64,000 nucleotides of DNA, taken from positions 1 to 64,000 of the forward strand of contig CAIYQO010000311.1 of NCBI GenBank assembly GCA_903928345.1, read 5' to 3'. Under the pieces are notes generated by a model. It had not been told where the DNA came from. It did not search any database and was given only the letters and a program-made list of their open reading frames with translations. The translations under genes and the position numbers were made by a program. Every line of letters begins with the position of its first letter. Position 1 is the first letter of the stretch. This DNA is from an uncultured bacterium (GTDB lineage: Bacteria; Armatimonadota; Hebobacteria; CAIYQO01). Below, piece by piece: positions 19,131 to 28,350 of the stretch.

Positions 19131-19283
19131 TGGCGACCGAAGTCGCAGCTCTTCGGCCATGCGGCCAGGCGTCCGCCTGCGCGGACGGGGATGCGGCTGA
19201 TGTCGTTTACGATGTTCCACCGGTCGCGTCCCCGCAGGGGGACGCCTGGCCGCATGGCCGAACAGATGCGATTTCAATCGCCA
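19131..19283. repeat. Palindromic intergenic repeat with perfect 23-bp core arms
   Basis: The core arms (19152-19174 and 19240-19262) are exactly complementary over 23 nt and begin TTCGGCCATGCGGCC. Imperfect complementarity extends outward to about 19131 and 19283. The loop is about 65 nt. The 283-nt region 19065-19347 contains no convincing gene; two open frames across it simply read through the repeat. Confidence 0.75.
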
Positions 19284-19347
19284 TGGTCTTAGAACGTACC
19301 GATAGTTATCAATAAAGAGAGTATACGGGCATGGCTGGCTACTCTTC

Positions 19348-19542
19348 CTACTTACTATCTGTGCTAGTTTCCTTTGACTTCTGAACAAAAAATACAATAC
19401 CGAATACAATTGCCAGCAACACCATAGAACAGGCAAACGACAACACTATTGGCCCTGTTGGTTGTTTGAAGATTATCGCCTGAAATAAAAGCACAAGCGA
19501 AGAAACCACAACGAATACAACAGCTATGCGTAGTACTCTCAT
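19348..19542 (-). CDS. Small two-helix membrane protein
   Basis: The 64-residue protein has two predicted membrane helices (about residues 4-24 and 31-53) joined by a short KQPTGP turn, and a charged C-terminal tail (KSKETSTDSK). The ATG at 19542 follows an excellent AAGGAGG site. It lies 25 nt downstream of the FabK-like gene on the same strand, so the two are probably co-transcribed. Composition is more AT-rich than the neighbours. No family is recognised and no function can be assigned. Confidence 0.65.
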   Translation of the reverse strand: MRVLRIAVVFVVVSSLVLLFQAIIFKQPTGPIVLSFACSMVLLAIVFGIVFFVQKSKETSTDSK

Positions 19543-19567
19543 GATACCTCCTTCACGCGCCCCCGAA

Positions 19568-20590
19568 TTACACCGGATTCAACGTCCCCATCCGTCCCGC
19601 CACCCGTTGCAACTCGGCTTCCGCGTCGGCGACCAGGGTGTCGAGGATTTGCTGCATGGGCAGGATGTCGTGGAGGAGGCCGACGCTCTGGCCGGCCATT
19701 AGCGAGCCGCCCTCCACGTCGCCCTCTTCGACGGCCTTGCGCAGGGAGCCTACCCAGAAATGTTCCACTTCGTACTGGGCGGCCTCGCGGGTGATCTCCC
19801 CCGCTTCCAGTTGCTTCAGCAGTTCCAGTTGCAGCTTGCCGAAGGCTTCCATCCCGCCATTTTTGATGGCGCGCACGGCGACGACGGGGAGCTTGGAGTC
19901 GTACTGCGGGGTGGAGATCGCCTGGCGGGCATGGGCGTGCAGGAAGGCCTCTTTGAACTTCGGGTGCGCGGTGCACTCCTCGCTCATCACGAAGCGCGTG
20001 CCCAACTGCACCCCGGCGGCGCCCATGAGCATCAGGTGGGCCATCATGCGCCCGGTGGCGATGCCGCCGGCGACGAAGATGGGCACCGCGTCATACGCAA
20101 AGAGCACCTGCTGCAGCAGCACCATCAGCGACACGTGGCCGATGTGCCCGCCCGCCTCACTGCCTTCCAGGATGAGCGCGTCGATGCCGAAGCGGATCTG
20201 TTGCTCGGCTATGGAGCCCTCGGAGGCGAAGGCCATGCAGCGCTTGCCCGCCTGCTTCATCCCCTGCACGTCGGATTTGCGCGGAAAGCTGCCCGCGAAG
20301 ACGACGAAGGGTACCTTCTTGCTCTGCAATACCTCATATTGCGCGCGAAAATTCGGCGCGATGGTGATGAGGTTGACGGCGAAGGGGTGTTTCAACTCGG
20401 CGACCAGCCGGTCGACTTCCGTTTCGAGCAGTGCCGGGGGCATGTTGCCGCCCGCGAAGACGGGGAAGCCGCCGCAGTCGCTGACCGCCTTCACCAGCGC
20501 GAAGTTGCTCACCCAGGTCATTCCGCCGGAAATAATGGGGTAGCGCACCCCCAGAAATTCTCGTCCACGTGCCGCTAATGCGTCGAACAT
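19568..20590 (-). CDS. FMN-dependent nitronate monooxygenase / enoyl-ACP reductase II (FabK) family protein
   Basis: The 340-residue TIM-barrel flavoprotein begins with LGVRYPIISGGMTWVSN, the family start in which the substrate-binding loop precedes FAGGNMPPALL. LILEGSEAGGHIGHVSLMVLLQQV is the FMN-phosphate/His motif shared by FabK and 2-nitropropane dioxygenases, and VPIFVAGGIATGRMMAHLMLMGAAGVQLGTRF is interrupted only by the usual loop. FabK (final step of fatty-acid elongation) and nitronate monooxygenase cannot be separated by eye. The ATG at 20590 follows GAGGAGG; longer in-frame sequence is not needed. It is divergent from the MarR-EmrAB operon. Confidence 0.8.
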   Translation of the reverse strand: MFDALAARGREFLGVRYPIISGGMTWVSNFALVKAVSDCGGFPVFAGGNMPPALLETEVDRLVAELKHPFAVNLITIAPNFRAQYEVLQSKKVPFVVFAGSFPRKSDVQGMKQAGKRCMAFASEGSIAEQQIRFGIDALILEGSEAGGHIGHVSLMVLLQQVLFAYDAVPIFVAGGIATGRMMAHLMLMGAAGVQLGTRFVMSEECTAHPKFKEAFLHAHARQAISTPQYDSKLPVVAVRAIKNGGMEAFGKLQLELLKQLEAGEITREAAQYEVEHFWVGSLRKAVEEGDVEGGSLMAGQSVGLLHDILPMQQILDTLVADAEAELQRVAGRMGTLNPV

Positions 20591-20735
20591 GCTGTCATCC
20601 TCCTCTACTCGCCGAGGAAGTATACCCCATTTTTCTCTCCCGAGCAACGGAAACGAGGCGCCACGGAGGGTGCCACGGTCACGGAACGGCGGCGATACTG
20701 CGCGCGAGCAAGGCGTTTGCCTCTCCCGAGAACCC

Positions 20736-20764
20736 CCTTGACAGGGACGCCCGTTGCACGTATA
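20736..20764 (+). promoter_or_regulatory. Sigma70-type promoter of the marR-emrAB operon
   Basis: A consensus -35 TTGACA (20736-20741) is separated by 17 nt from TATATA (20759-20764). The expected transcription start is about 20771-20773, right at the GTG proposed as the MarR start. Confidence 0.75.
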
Positions 20765-20770
20765 TTACAC

Positions 20771-20806
20771 TTGTGAAATATTTCGAAACGGAAAGTATAT
20801 TCACAA
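20771..20806. promoter_or_regulatory. Candidate MarR operator
   Basis: Inverted half-sites TTGTGAAATAT (20771-20781) and ATATTCACAA (20797-20806) lie 15 nt apart, immediately downstream of the -10 and across the proposed start codon. MarR regulators typically bind such AT-rich palindromes and repress their own operon, so autoregulation is likely. Confidence 0.55.
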
Positions 20807-21243
20807 ATGACGCCTGCGCCACGGACATCATGCGCGCCATGGTGCTGGTGATGCGCGTCGTGAAGAGCGAGGTGCGCCGCCGCCATCCGGACGGGCTGTC
20901 GTTGCAGCAGTTCTTCGCGCTGGCTTACCTCGACCGGCACGCGGGCGCGTCGCTGACCGACGTCGGCGACCTGCTCGGGCTTTCCGCCTCCGCCACTTCG
21001 AAGATTGTCGATCAGCTCACCCAGCGCGAATTGATCTCTCGGCACGACAGCGCGGACGACCGCCGGCGCGCCACCCTATGCCTCACCCCTGATGGCGCCG
21101 CTACCGTAGCGCGCGTCAATGCCGTCATATTGGCTGCCGTCTCCGCGCGGATGGCCGACCTGCCCGCCGACGCGTGCGCGACGATCCGCACCGCCATGGC
21201 GTTGCTGACCACCGCCTTTACGGCGGCGCCGACCCACCCATGA
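20773..21243 (+). CDS. MarR-family transcriptional regulator
   Basis: The protein has 156 residues if the GTG at 20773 is used, or 137 residues from the ATG at 20830. The winged-helix core is clear: LSLQQFFALAYLDRHAGASL, then TDVGDLLGLSASATSKIVDQL as the helix-turn-helix and SADDRRRATLCLTPDG as the wing with the conserved DxRR. It is a dimeric ligand-responsive repressor, here heading an EmrA-EmrB efflux operon, so it probably senses a toxic aromatic compound exported by the pump. Neither start has a Shine-Dalgarno sequence. The GTG coincides with the predicted transcription start, so a leaderless message is plausible. Confidence 0.85.
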   Translation: MKYFETESIFTNDACATDIMRAMVLVMRVVKSEVRRRHPDGLSLQQFFALAYLDRHAGASLTDVGDLLGLSASATSKIVDQLTQRELISRHDSADDRRRATLCLTPDGAATVARVNAVILAAVSARMADLPADACATIRTAMALLTTAFTAAPTHP

Positions 21244-21253
21244 GGTTGATCCG

Positions 21254-22807
21254 ATGACATTGACTGAAGAACCTGAAACGGCGCCCGTGCGGCGCTCGAC
21301 CCCGATGAAGAAGCTCGTCACCTACGTGGGCATCGCGTTGGTGGCGCTGCTCGGTAGCGTGCTGGTCGTGCACTACGTGGCCTTCGCCGCCGCGCGTGTC
21401 TCCACCGACGACGCCCAACTGGCTTCCGACGTGGTGCAGATCGCCCCGCAGGTGACCGGCACCGTGCTCGCCGTGCCGGTGGCGGAAAACGCCGTGGTGC
21501 ATAAGGGTGACGTGCTGTTGCAGCTCGACGACGCCACCCTGCGTGCCGGCGTGGCCCAGGCGGAGGCCAATCTGCAGGCGGCCGTCGCCGCCGCCAACGG
21601 GGCGGGCAGCAGCGTGAACCTGACCACGGAGACGAGTGGCGCGCAGTTGGTGCAGGCGCATGGGGCGGTGGATCAGACGGACAGCGCCATTGCCGGCGCC
21701 CGCGCCGACGCCCAACGCGCCGCCGCCGGCGTCACGAATGCCCGCGCCATGGCGCGCGGCGCCGTGGCCGGTATTCAGACCGCGCAAGCCGGGCTGGAAG
21801 GCGCGAAGATCGCCCGTGACCGCGCCAAGAACGCCGTCACCAGCGCGCAGGCGAATCTGGAAATGGCCAAAGCCAACGTGCGTGCCGCACAGGCCGCCGT
21901 GACCGCCGCGCAAGCGGTGGCGGAGAAGGCGGACCACGACGCGCAACGGTATGCCGAACTGCGCGACAAGGGTGCCGTGAGCGCGCAGGCGGTCGAGCAG
22001 GCCACCATGGCCTCGCGCACCGCCGCGGCGCAGGTAGACGCGGCGAAACGGCAAGTGGAAGCCGCGCAGGCCGTGGTCGACGCGCGCGGCGCCGATCTGC
22101 AGGCCGCGCAATCGCAGGTAACGGCCGCCGAGTCGACCATCAATCAGGCCGCCGCACAGCTCTCCGTCGCCACGGAAAGCGCCCACGCCGCCACGGCGGG
22201 CATTGCCCAGGCACAGGCGCAGCAGTCGAGCGCCCAGCAGGCGGTGCAGCAGGCGGTAGCGCGGCGCAGCCAGGCGGTGGGGCAGTTGACGCAGGCGCAG
22301 TCCGCGCCGCAGCAGGTGGCGGTGAGCCGCAGCGGCCAGACGACCGCGCAGGCGAAGATCGCCCAGGCGCGCGCCGCGTTGGACACCGCGCGCATCGAAC
22401 TCAGCTACGCGTGCATGAAAGCCCCGTGCGACGGCGTGGTAAGCGCCGTCTCCGTGCATGCCGGCTCGCTGGTCACCCCCGCCTTCCCGGTGATGGTGCT
22501 GGTGCCTGCGAACGGGCTGTATGTGAAGGCGAACTTTAAAGAGACGCAGCTCACCCATCTCCTGGCGGGGATGAAGGTCGAACTGTACGTGGACGCGTTC
22601 CCCGGCCATACCTTCCACGGGAAGGTGGACAGCGTCTCCCCCGCCACCGGCGCCACCTTCGCGCTGCTGCCGCCGGATAACGCCACCGGCAACTTTACCA
22701 AGGTCGTCCAGCGCGTCCCGGTGAAGATCACGCTGGATCCCGATCAGTCGGGGCTCGATCCCCTGCGCGCGGGCATGAACGTCTCGGTCACGGTATTCAC
22801 GCGATGA
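21254..22807 (+). CDS. HlyD/EmrA-type membrane fusion protein of a multidrug efflux pump
   Basis: The 517-residue protein has one N-terminal membrane helix (about 21-44), a biotinyl-lipoyl-like first half (VVQIAPQVTGTVLAVPVAENAVV, then KGDVLLQLDDATL) and a very long Ala/Gln-rich coiled coil (about 95-375). The second lipoyl half and beta-barrel follow (CMKAPCDGVVSAVSVHAGSL and MKVELYVDAFPG). It is the periplasmic adaptor that couples the EmrB transporter to the outer membrane. The hairpin is much longer than in E. coli EmrA (about 390 residues total). It starts 10 nt after the MarR stop and overlaps the next gene by 4 nt, so translation is coupled. Confidence 0.88.
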   Translation: MTLTEEPETAPVRRSTPMKKLVTYVGIALVALLGSVLVVHYVAFAAARVSTDDAQLASDVVQIAPQVTGTVLAVPVAENAVVHKGDVLLQLDDATLRAGVAQAEANLQAAVAAANGAGSSVNLTTETSGAQLVQAHGAVDQTDSAIAGARADAQRAAAGVTNARAMARGAVAGIQTAQAGLEGAKIARDRAKNAVTSAQANLEMAKANVRAAQAAVTAAQAVAEKADHDAQRYAELRDKGAVSAQAVEQATMASRTAAAQVDAAKRQVEAAQAVVDARGADLQAAQSQVTAAESTINQAAAQLSVATESAHAATAGIAQAQAQQSSAQQAVQQAVARRSQAVGQLTQAQSAPQQVAVSRSGQTTAQAKIAQARAALDTARIELSYACMKAPCDGVVSAVSVHAGSLVTPAFPVMVLVPANGLYVKANFKETQLTHLLAGMKVELYVDAFPGHTFHGKVDSVSPATGATFALLPPDNATGNFTKVVQRVPVKITLDPDQSGLDPLRAGMNVSVTVFTR

Positions 22808-24384
22808 GTACCCCGGGCATCGCCGAATACGACGAATATACGCCGGCCGAGCGATGGATCATCATGAGCGCGTTGATGCTCGGTGCGCTCATGCAGGTGA
22901 TCGACAGCAGCATCGTCAACGTGGCCATCCCGACGATGATGGGCACGCTGGGCGCCACGCTGACGCAGATTAGTTGGGTGTCCACCGGCTACATCATCGC
23001 GAGCGTCATCATGCTGCCCCTCACCGGGTGGATGTCGCACTACTTCGGCCGCAAGCGCTACCTGGCGGCGTCGATCATGACCTTCACCCTTGCCTCCTTC
23101 CTGTGCGGCACCGCCCACTCGCTCACCGAGCTGGTCGTCTACCGCATCCTGCAGGGAGCGGGCGGCGCGGCACTGCTGTCCACCGCACTGGCCACCATGA
23201 TGGAGATCTTCCCGCCGCAGCAACTCGGTATGGTGCAGGCGATCTACGGCATGGCCATTATGGTCGGCCCCACCATCGGCCCCACGCTGGGCGGGTGGAT
23301 CACCGACAACTACAACTGGCCGTGGATCTTCTTCATCAACGTGCCGCTTGGCATCGCCGCTTCTATCCTCGCGATGCTCTTCGTGCACGACTCCCGCTAT
23401 GCGCGCGCCCGCACGCGCATCGACATCATCGGCATCGCCTTGCTCGCCATCGGCCTTGGCAGTCTGCAACTTATGCTCGAAAAGGGCAACGAGGAGGGGT
23501 GGTTCTCTTCGAACTACATCCTATGGCTCGCGTTTATCTCCGTGACGGGGATAGTGGCTTTCGTGCTCTATGAGCTGCACATCCCTAACCCGGCGGTCAA
23601 CCTGCGCGTGATGCGGAATCGCAGCTTCACCGCGGGGTCGATCTACGGCGCGGTGGTGGGCATGGGCCTCTTCGGCGGTGTCTTTATCCTGCCCGTGTTC
23701 TTGCAGCAACTGCGGCACTATACGGCGCAGCAGTCGGGCGTGTTGATGCTCCCCGGCGCGCTGGCGACAGCGGCCATGATGCCGGTGGTGGGCAAACTCT
23801 CCTCGAAGGTGCCACCGCGGTATCTGGTCGTCTTCGGCTCGATCACCTTTATCATCTCGTCGGTCATGATGCGCAACCTGACGATGGATACCGGCCCCTG
23901 GGATCTCTTCTGGCCGCTGGTGTTGCGCGGGGCGGGGATGGGGTTCCTCTTCGCGCCGCTCACGCTGGTGACGCTCGGGGGGTTGAAGGGGCATGAGATC
24001 GCCGAGGGTACGGGGCTCTTTAGCCTGTTGCGCCAGTTGGGCGGGAGCGCGGGCATCGCGTTGCTGTCCACCTTCATCGACCATCAGGCCACGGCCCACC
24101 GCGCGATTCTCAGTGAACACCTGACGATGGTGAACCCGCTCACGCAGGTGCGCCTGTCCGAGCTGCAATACCTGTTCCAGTTGAAAGGCTTCGACCCAAT
24201 TACCGCGTACTACGCCGGAGCGAAGGTGACGGTGATGAGCCTGTTGGGGCAGGCGGCGGTGCTCTCCTTCATCGACGCCTTCCTGCTCATCGCCCTCGTC
24301 TTCGTACTCGCCGCCCCGCTGCTCCTGCTGGTCGACAACAACGTCCCGGGCGGCAAGCCGGATATCCACGCGGCGGCGGAGTAG
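22804..24384 (+). CDS. DHA2-family MFS drug:H+ antiporter (EmrB/QacA)
   Basis: The 526-residue inner-membrane protein has the 14-helix DHA2 layout. Helix 1 carries MQVIDSSIVNVAIPTM (the D1 motif LDxTIVNVALP variant), motif A is GWMSHYFGRKRYL, and motif C is GMAIMVGPTIGPTLGGWITD, typical of drug antiporters. It should export hydrophobic compounds using the proton gradient through the upstream EmrA-like adaptor. The ATG overlaps the emrA stop codon (ATGA), which shows translational coupling. A GC-rich hairpin at 24430-24453 separates it from the convergent ABC genes. Confidence 0.9.
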   Translation: MSTPGIAEYDEYTPAERWIIMSALMLGALMQVIDSSIVNVAIPTMMGTLGATLTQISWVSTGYIIASVIMLPLTGWMSHYFGRKRYLAASIMTFTLASFLCGTAHSLTELVVYRILQGAGGAALLSTALATMMEIFPPQQLGMVQAIYGMAIMVGPTIGPTLGGWITDNYNWPWIFFINVPLGIAASILAMLFVHDSRYARARTRIDIIGIALLAIGLGSLQLMLEKGNEEGWFSSNYILWLAFISVTGIVAFVLYELHIPNPAVNLRVMRNRSFTAGSIYGAVVGMGLFGGVFILPVFLQQLRHYTAQQSGVLMLPGALATAAMMPVVGKLSSKVPPRYLVVFGSITFIISSVMMRNLTMDTGPWDLFWPLVLRGAGMGFLFAPLTLVTLGGLKGHEIAEGTGLFSLLRQLGGSAGIALLSTFIDHQATAHRAILSEHLTMVNPLTQVRLSELQYLFQLKGFDPITAYYAGAKVTVMSLLGQAAVLSFIDAFLLIALVFVLAAPLLLLVDNNVPGGKPDIHAAAE

Positions 24385-24429
24385 GAGACGCAAGGACGCC
24401 GGCGCGCCGGCGGACCTAACCCCCTCGAT

Positions 24430-24453
24430 CCCCCTTCCCTTGAGGGAAGGGGG
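24430..24453. terminator. Bidirectional hairpin between convergent efflux operons
   Basis: Complementary arms CCCCCTTCCCT and AGGGAAGGGGG are separated by 2 nt, 45 nt after the EmrB stop and 17 nt from the ABC-transporter stop. There is no T-run; similar pyrimidine-rich hairpins are common intergenic repeats. Confidence 0.45.
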
Positions 24454-24470
24454 AAGTTAGCGTTCTCCCC

Positions 24471-26240
24471 TTATTTATCCGCTTCCCCGTGCCACAAGTG
24501 CCGCATCTCCTCGTTGTTTGCCAGCAGGTCTGCCAGCGTGCCTTCGGCGTGGATGCGGCCGTCTTTGAGCAGGATTACATGGTCGGCGCGGGTGAGGGCG
24601 GCGCGGCGGTGGGAGACGACGAGGCAGGTGGTGTCGCGGCGGGCGAAGAGCTGCTCCCAGAGCACGCGTTCCGTCTCCACGTCCAGCGCGCTGGACAGGT
24701 CGTCGAAGATGAGCAACTCGGCATCGCGTACGAACATGCGCGCCGCCGCCCCGCGCTGCACCTGTCCCCCGGAGAGCTTCACCCCGCGCGGCCCTACTAA
24801 AGTGTCCAGCCCCTCGTCCAGCTCCGCGATGTCGCGCTCCATCACCGCCAGGCGCACGGCGGCGTGTAGCGCGTCCTCGTCCGCCGGGTGGCCGGCCAGA
24901 ATGTTGTCGCGCAGCGACTCGCTGAAGAGGCGCGGCACCTGCGGCGTGTAGGCCACGCGCGGCGGGATGAGCGTGCTCGCCGGGTCGTCGACGCGGGCAC
25001 CGTTCCAGTGCACCTCGCCCGCGTCGGGGCGCGCCAGGCCCAGCAGGCAGCGCAGCAGCGTGGTCTTCCCCGACCCGATGCGTCCGGTGACCACCACGAA
25101 CTGCCCGCGCGCCACGGTGAGGTCGATGTCAGCGATGCCGCGGTCGCTGCCCGGGAAGTTGTAGGACAGCCCGCGCGTCTCCAGCGCGTGCAGCCGGTCG
25201 TCCGCCACGCGGGCGGCCGGCGTCGGCATGGGCGGCTCCGCGTTCAGGTGCAGGTCGCGCGCGGCGGTGAGTTCCCCCGCGGGGGCACCGAGCAGCAACG
25301 CCTCCAGGCGGCCCAACGACACGTTGGTGCGCCGGTATTGCGCCAGCGTATCTCCCAGGAAGAACATCACCGCCGTCACGCGCGGCAGCCAGGTGGTGAA
25401 GAGGATGAAGTTCCCCACCGTGAAGGTGTGCTGCTGCATGGCCCGCGCGGAGAGCACCAGAATTACCCCCGTGCCCACGTTCACCACGTTGCCGAAGATG
25501 GCGCCCATCATCTGGGTGAGCAGGTTGTCCTTCTGCGCGGCGCGGCGGCGGTGGTCGTTCACCTCATGGAAGCGCCCGATCACCTGGGCCTCCGCCGAGG
25601 CCACCTTCACCGCCTGCACGGCATTGAAGATCTCGCCGATGTAGGCGCTCACCGCCGCGGCGGCTTCGCGCGCCGCGCGCCGGTACTTCGTGATGCGCCC
25701 GCTGAGCCACTGCACGATGCCGATGATAAGCAACAGCGGCGGGAAGACGGCCAGCGTGATGTGTGCATTGATCCGCCACATGATAAGCAACGCGAAGGCG
25801 GCGAAGCTCACCAGCCCCCAGACGTCCAGGCAGCGGTCCACCATGCGGGCCTGCTCCTGCACGTCGTCGCGGAAGCGGCTGATCGCCTCGCCGGGGGTGC
25901 CGGGCAGCACGCGTTCCCCCGGCCCCTGCACCAGCCAACCGAGCAGGTTGGTGCGCATGAGCAGGAAGAGCAGCTCCCAGTAGCGTCCGAAGACCAGGAT
26001 GCCGCCGAGCATATTGACCTGCCGCCCGACCTCCGTGACGGCCAGGTAGGCGATGATCGTCCAGATATTCAGCCCGGCGCGCGCGTGCCCGGAGAGCGTG
26101 TCGAAAAACAGGCTCATCAACCACCCGACCAGCAGCGGCGAGTTGTGTTGCAGCGTCCAGAAGAGGATGTTGCTCAAGTACAACCCCGGATGGTAGCGGA
26201 TCAGCCGCCAGGTGTGTTGTGCGGTATTCATCGTCGTCAT
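24471..26240 (-). CDS. ABC exporter half-transporter with degenerate catalytic site (BmrC-like partner)
   Basis: The 589-residue protein has an N-terminal six-helix type IV exporter domain (about 15-310) and a C-terminal nucleotide-binding domain: Walker [10 protein letters not shown], signature [14 protein letters not shown], Walker [13 protein letters not shown] and H-loop VVSHRRAAL. The residue after the Walker B Asp is Asp instead of the catalytic Glu, as in the degenerate subunit of heterodimeric exporters such as BmrC. It overlaps the upstream partner gene by 4 nt (ATGA), so the two subunits are probably made in equal amounts. Multidrug or lipid export is likely; the substrate is unknown. 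Confidence 0.88.
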   Translation of the reverse strand: MTTMNTAQHTWRLIRYHPGLYLSNILFWTLQHNSPLLVGWLMSLFFDTLSGHARAGLNIWTIIAYLAVTEVGRQVNMLGGILVFGRYWELLFLLMRTNLLGWLVQGPGERVLPGTPGEAISRFRDDVQEQARMVDRCLDVWGLVSFAAFALLIMWRINAHITLAVFPPLLLIIGIVQWLSGRITKYRRAAREAAAAVSAYIGEIFNAVQAVKVASAEAQVIGRFHEVNDHRRRAAQKDNLLTQMMGAIFGNVVNVGTGVILVLSARAMQQHTFTVGNFILFTTWLPRVTAVMFFLGDTLAQYRRTNVSLGRLEALLLGAPAGELTAARDLHLNAEPPMPTPAARVADDRLHALETRGLSYNFPGSDRGIADIDLTVARGQFVVVTGRIGSGKTTLLRCLLGLARPDAGEVHWNGARVDDPASTLIPPRVAYTPQVPRLFSESLRDNILAGHPADEDALHAAVRLAVMERDIAELDEGLDTLVGPRGVKLSGGQVQRGAAARMFVRDAELLIFDDLSSALDVETERVLWEQLFARRDTTCLVVSHRRAALTRADHVILLKDGRIHAEGTLADLLANNEEMRHLWHGEADK

Positions 26241-27982
26241 GCCAGCTCCCGCTCCAACCCCGTTTGCAGCAACTGCGCGAAGTGCGAGTCGGGATCATCG
26301 ACCAGCGCGGCGCGCGGGCCGTGCTCGAGGACCTGCCCGTCGTCGAGGATGAGAATCTCGTCCGCGCGGCGTACCGTGCCCAGCCGGTGGGCGATGATGA
26401 TGCACGTGCGTCCTTGCAGCAGCCGTTCCACCGCGCGCTCGATGAGCCGCTCGGTGGCCGGGTCGAGGCGCGAGGAGGGTTCGTCGAGCAGGATCAGTCC
26501 CGGGTCTTCCAGGAAGATGCGTGTGAAGGCGAGCAGTTGCGACTCCCCAGCGGACAGGCCGCTGCCGCCCACCTGCAGCACCGTATCGAGGCCGTCGGGC
26601 AGTTTGGTGAACCATTCCTGCAGGCCCAGCTCGTTGATGACCGCCAGGATGCGCGCGTCGGGGATGCGGCGGTCGAAGAAGGTCAGATTGTCGCGCACGG
26701 TGGCGTGGAAGAGCTGCACGTCCTGCGTGACCATCCCGATGCGGCGGCGCAGATCGGCCACCGTGGCCTGGCGCAGCTCGGTACCCCCCACGCGCACCTG
26801 CCCCTGCTGCACGTCGTAGAGCCGGAAGAGCAGGCGCATCATCGTTGTTTTGCCGCTGCCGGTGCGTCCCAGCACCCCCAGCACGCGTCCCGGCGCCAGT
26901 GTGAAGGAGACGCCCTTCAGCACCGGTTCGTCCGCGAAGTAGGCGAAGGTGACATCGTCGAACGCCACCGACAGCGGGCCGTCGGGCAGCGGGGTGCCGG
27001 GGCCGTCGACGATGCTCGACGTGCGCGCCTGCAACTCGCGGATGCGCAGCACGCCCGCGGCGGCCTGCTGCAGATCTTGCATCTGTCGCGTGAGCTGCTC
27101 CAGCGGGTTGCGTAACATGGTGTTGTACTGGTAGATCAGGTACACCGTGCCCAGTGTGATGACGTGTTGGTAGCAGAGCACCGTGCCCAGCGTCAGCGCG
27201 GCCAGGTTACCGAGCAGGAAGCAGAAGGTGGTGAGGAACCAGGTGTAGTTGCGCACCACCCACGCGCGCCGGGCAATGGCATACAGGTTGCGCCCCACGC
27301 GACCGAAGCTGTGCATGGTGTAGCCGCCGATGCCGTTGGCGCGGATGTCCTCCAGCCCGCCCAGGCGCTCCTCCACGAAGCCCATCACCGCGGCGTTGGC
27401 CTCGCGCTCCTGCTTGAGGACCGGCACCGCGATACTGCGCGCCTTGATGAGCACCACCAGCGAGACCACGGCAAAGGCGCCCAACGCCGCCCCTACGCGC
27501 CAGTCGACCAGGAAGAGCGCCACCAGCACCCCGATGAGAATAAGCACGCTCTTCACCACCATCACTAGGAAGGAGGCGAAGAAGGTGCTGATGCTGTTGA
27601 CGTCACCCTCCAGCCGCTCGATCATCTCCCCCGCGGTGGTGGTGTGGAAAAAGGGCATGTCCAGCGACAGGCAATGCTGCGCCAGGTCGGCGCGCAGGCG
27701 GTTGGTAGCGATCCACCCGATGTCCGCGCCCAGGTAGGCGGTCACCGCGGTGCACGTCTGGTCGAGGATGCTGAGGACCAGGTAGAGCCACGCCACGCTG
27801 ACGATCACCCCCAGCGGCACGCCGCCCTTCGCGTCGTCGATGAAGGTCTTCAATATGGCCGGATTCGCCAACTGCAACCCCGTGCCGACGAGCAGGATGC
27901 TCGCCAACACGACGACCCGCGCCGCTTGCGGGCGCAGGTAGGTGGCCATCAGAGTGGCGAAATAGTCCCAGTTGATCTCCAT
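26237..27982 (-). CDS. ABC exporter half-transporter, catalytic partner (BmrD-like)
   Basis: The 581-residue protein (from the ATG at 27982) has a six-helix membrane domain and a nucleotide-binding domain with Walker [20 protein letters not shown], a degenerate signature LSAGESQLL, a complete Walker [14 protein letters not shown] with the catalytic Glu, and H-loop IIAHRLGTV. Complementary asymmetry with the downstream subunit (intact Glu here, canonical LSGGQ there) is the pattern of a heterodimeric exporter. No ribosome-binding site is visible. A GTG at 28021, directly after the leader terminator, is an alternative start that adds 13 residues. The operon is preceded by a leader peptide and terminator, which suggests attenuation control. 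Confidence 0.88.
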   Translation of the reverse strand: MEINWDYFATLMATYLRPQAARVVVLASILLVGTGLQLANPAILKTFIDDAKGGVPLGVIVSVAWLYLVLSILDQTCTAVTAYLGADIGWIATNRLRADLAQHCLSLDMPFFHTTTAGEMIERLEGDVNSISTFFASFLVMVVKSVLILIGVLVALFLVDWRVGAALGAFAVVSLVVLIKARSIAVPVLKQEREANAAVMGFVEERLGGLEDIRANGIGGYTMHSFGRVGRNLYAIARRAWVVRNYTWFLTTFCFLLGNLAALTLGTVLCYQHVITLGTVYLIYQYNTMLRNPLEQLTRQMQDLQQAAAGVLRIRELQARTSSIVDGPGTPLPDGPLSVAFDDVTFAYFADEPVLKGVSFTLAPGRVLGVLGRTGSGKTTMMRLLFRLYDVQQGQVRVGGTELRQATVADLRRRIGMVTQDVQLFHATVRDNLTFFDRRIPDARILAVINELGLQEWFTKLPDGLDTVLQVGGSGLSAGESQLLAFTRIFLEDPGLILLDEPSSRLDPATERLIERAVERLLQGRTCIIIAHRLGTVRRADEILILDDGQVLEHGPRAALVDDPDSHFAQLLQTGLERELA

Positions 27983-28023
27983 AACGTGTACCGGAATAAC
28001 GAACGCCGCGCGTAGCGGCACGG

Positions 28024-28050
28024 AAAAAGCCGCCCCGGCAGGGACGGCTT
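28024..28050 (-). terminator. Intrinsic terminator in the ABC-operon leader (candidate attenuator)
   Basis: On the minus strand the sequence is AAGCCGTCCC-TGCC-GGGGCGGCTT, a 10-bp stem with one G-T pair, running into TTTTT. It lies between the stop codon of the leader peptide (28076) and the first ABC gene, so it would stop transcription before the transporter genes unless read through. Confidence 0.8.
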
Positions 28051-28075
28051 ACGGAAAGTCACCAACGACGACCGT

Positions 28076-28141
28076 TTAGCTCCATCCCACCCGGAGGCGC
28101 GCGAAAATGCTTACGTGAACGACCACGAGTGCACAACCCAT
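28076..28141 (-). CDS. 21-residue leader peptide upstream of the ABC exporter
   Basis: An ATG at 28141 preceded by a perfect AAAGGAGG (28156-28149) encodes MGCALVVVHVSIFARLRVGWS and then TAA. It follows a strong promoter by about 24 nt of leader and is itself followed, 25 nt later, by an intrinsic terminator in front of the heterodimeric ABC exporter genes. The arrangement matches the leader-peptide/terminator control of Bacillus subtilis bmrB-bmrC-bmrD, where ribosome stalling on the short frame allows read-through under translation-inhibiting antibiotics. Sequence similarity to BmrB is not apparent; the analogy is positional. Confidence 0.65.
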   Translation of the reverse strand: MGCALVVVHVSIFARLRVGWS

Positions 28142-28170
28142 CGGTGCGCCTCCTTTCGAGATGATACGCC

Positions 28171-28200
28171 AGTATACGCGTGGCTCGGAAACGGTGTCAA
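28171..28200 (-). promoter_or_regulatory. Sigma70-type promoter of the leader peptide and ABC operon
   Basis: On the minus strand a consensus TTGACA (28200-28195) and a near-consensus TATACT (28176-28171) are separated by 18 nt. Transcription should start near 28165, just before the leader ribosome-binding site. Confidence 0.8.
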
Positions 28201-28293
28201 GCGGAATGGTTGTGCTATTGCGCGGAAAAGCGCTATATAAACCACAAAGGCGATGACGGGCACGAGGGGGCAAGTTTTCGCTGGTAAATGTAC

Positions 28294-28350
28294 CGCCGGC
28301 GTCTCGCCGGCATGCGGGTGGGGTAGTAACATGCCGGCGGGACGCCGGCG
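28294..28350. repeat. Palindromic repeat CGCCGGCGTCTCGCCGGCATG
   Basis: Inverted arms at 28294-28314 and 28330-28350 (20 of 21 positions complementary) lie between the divergent ABC leader promoter and the ferredoxin gene. Confidence 0.6.
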
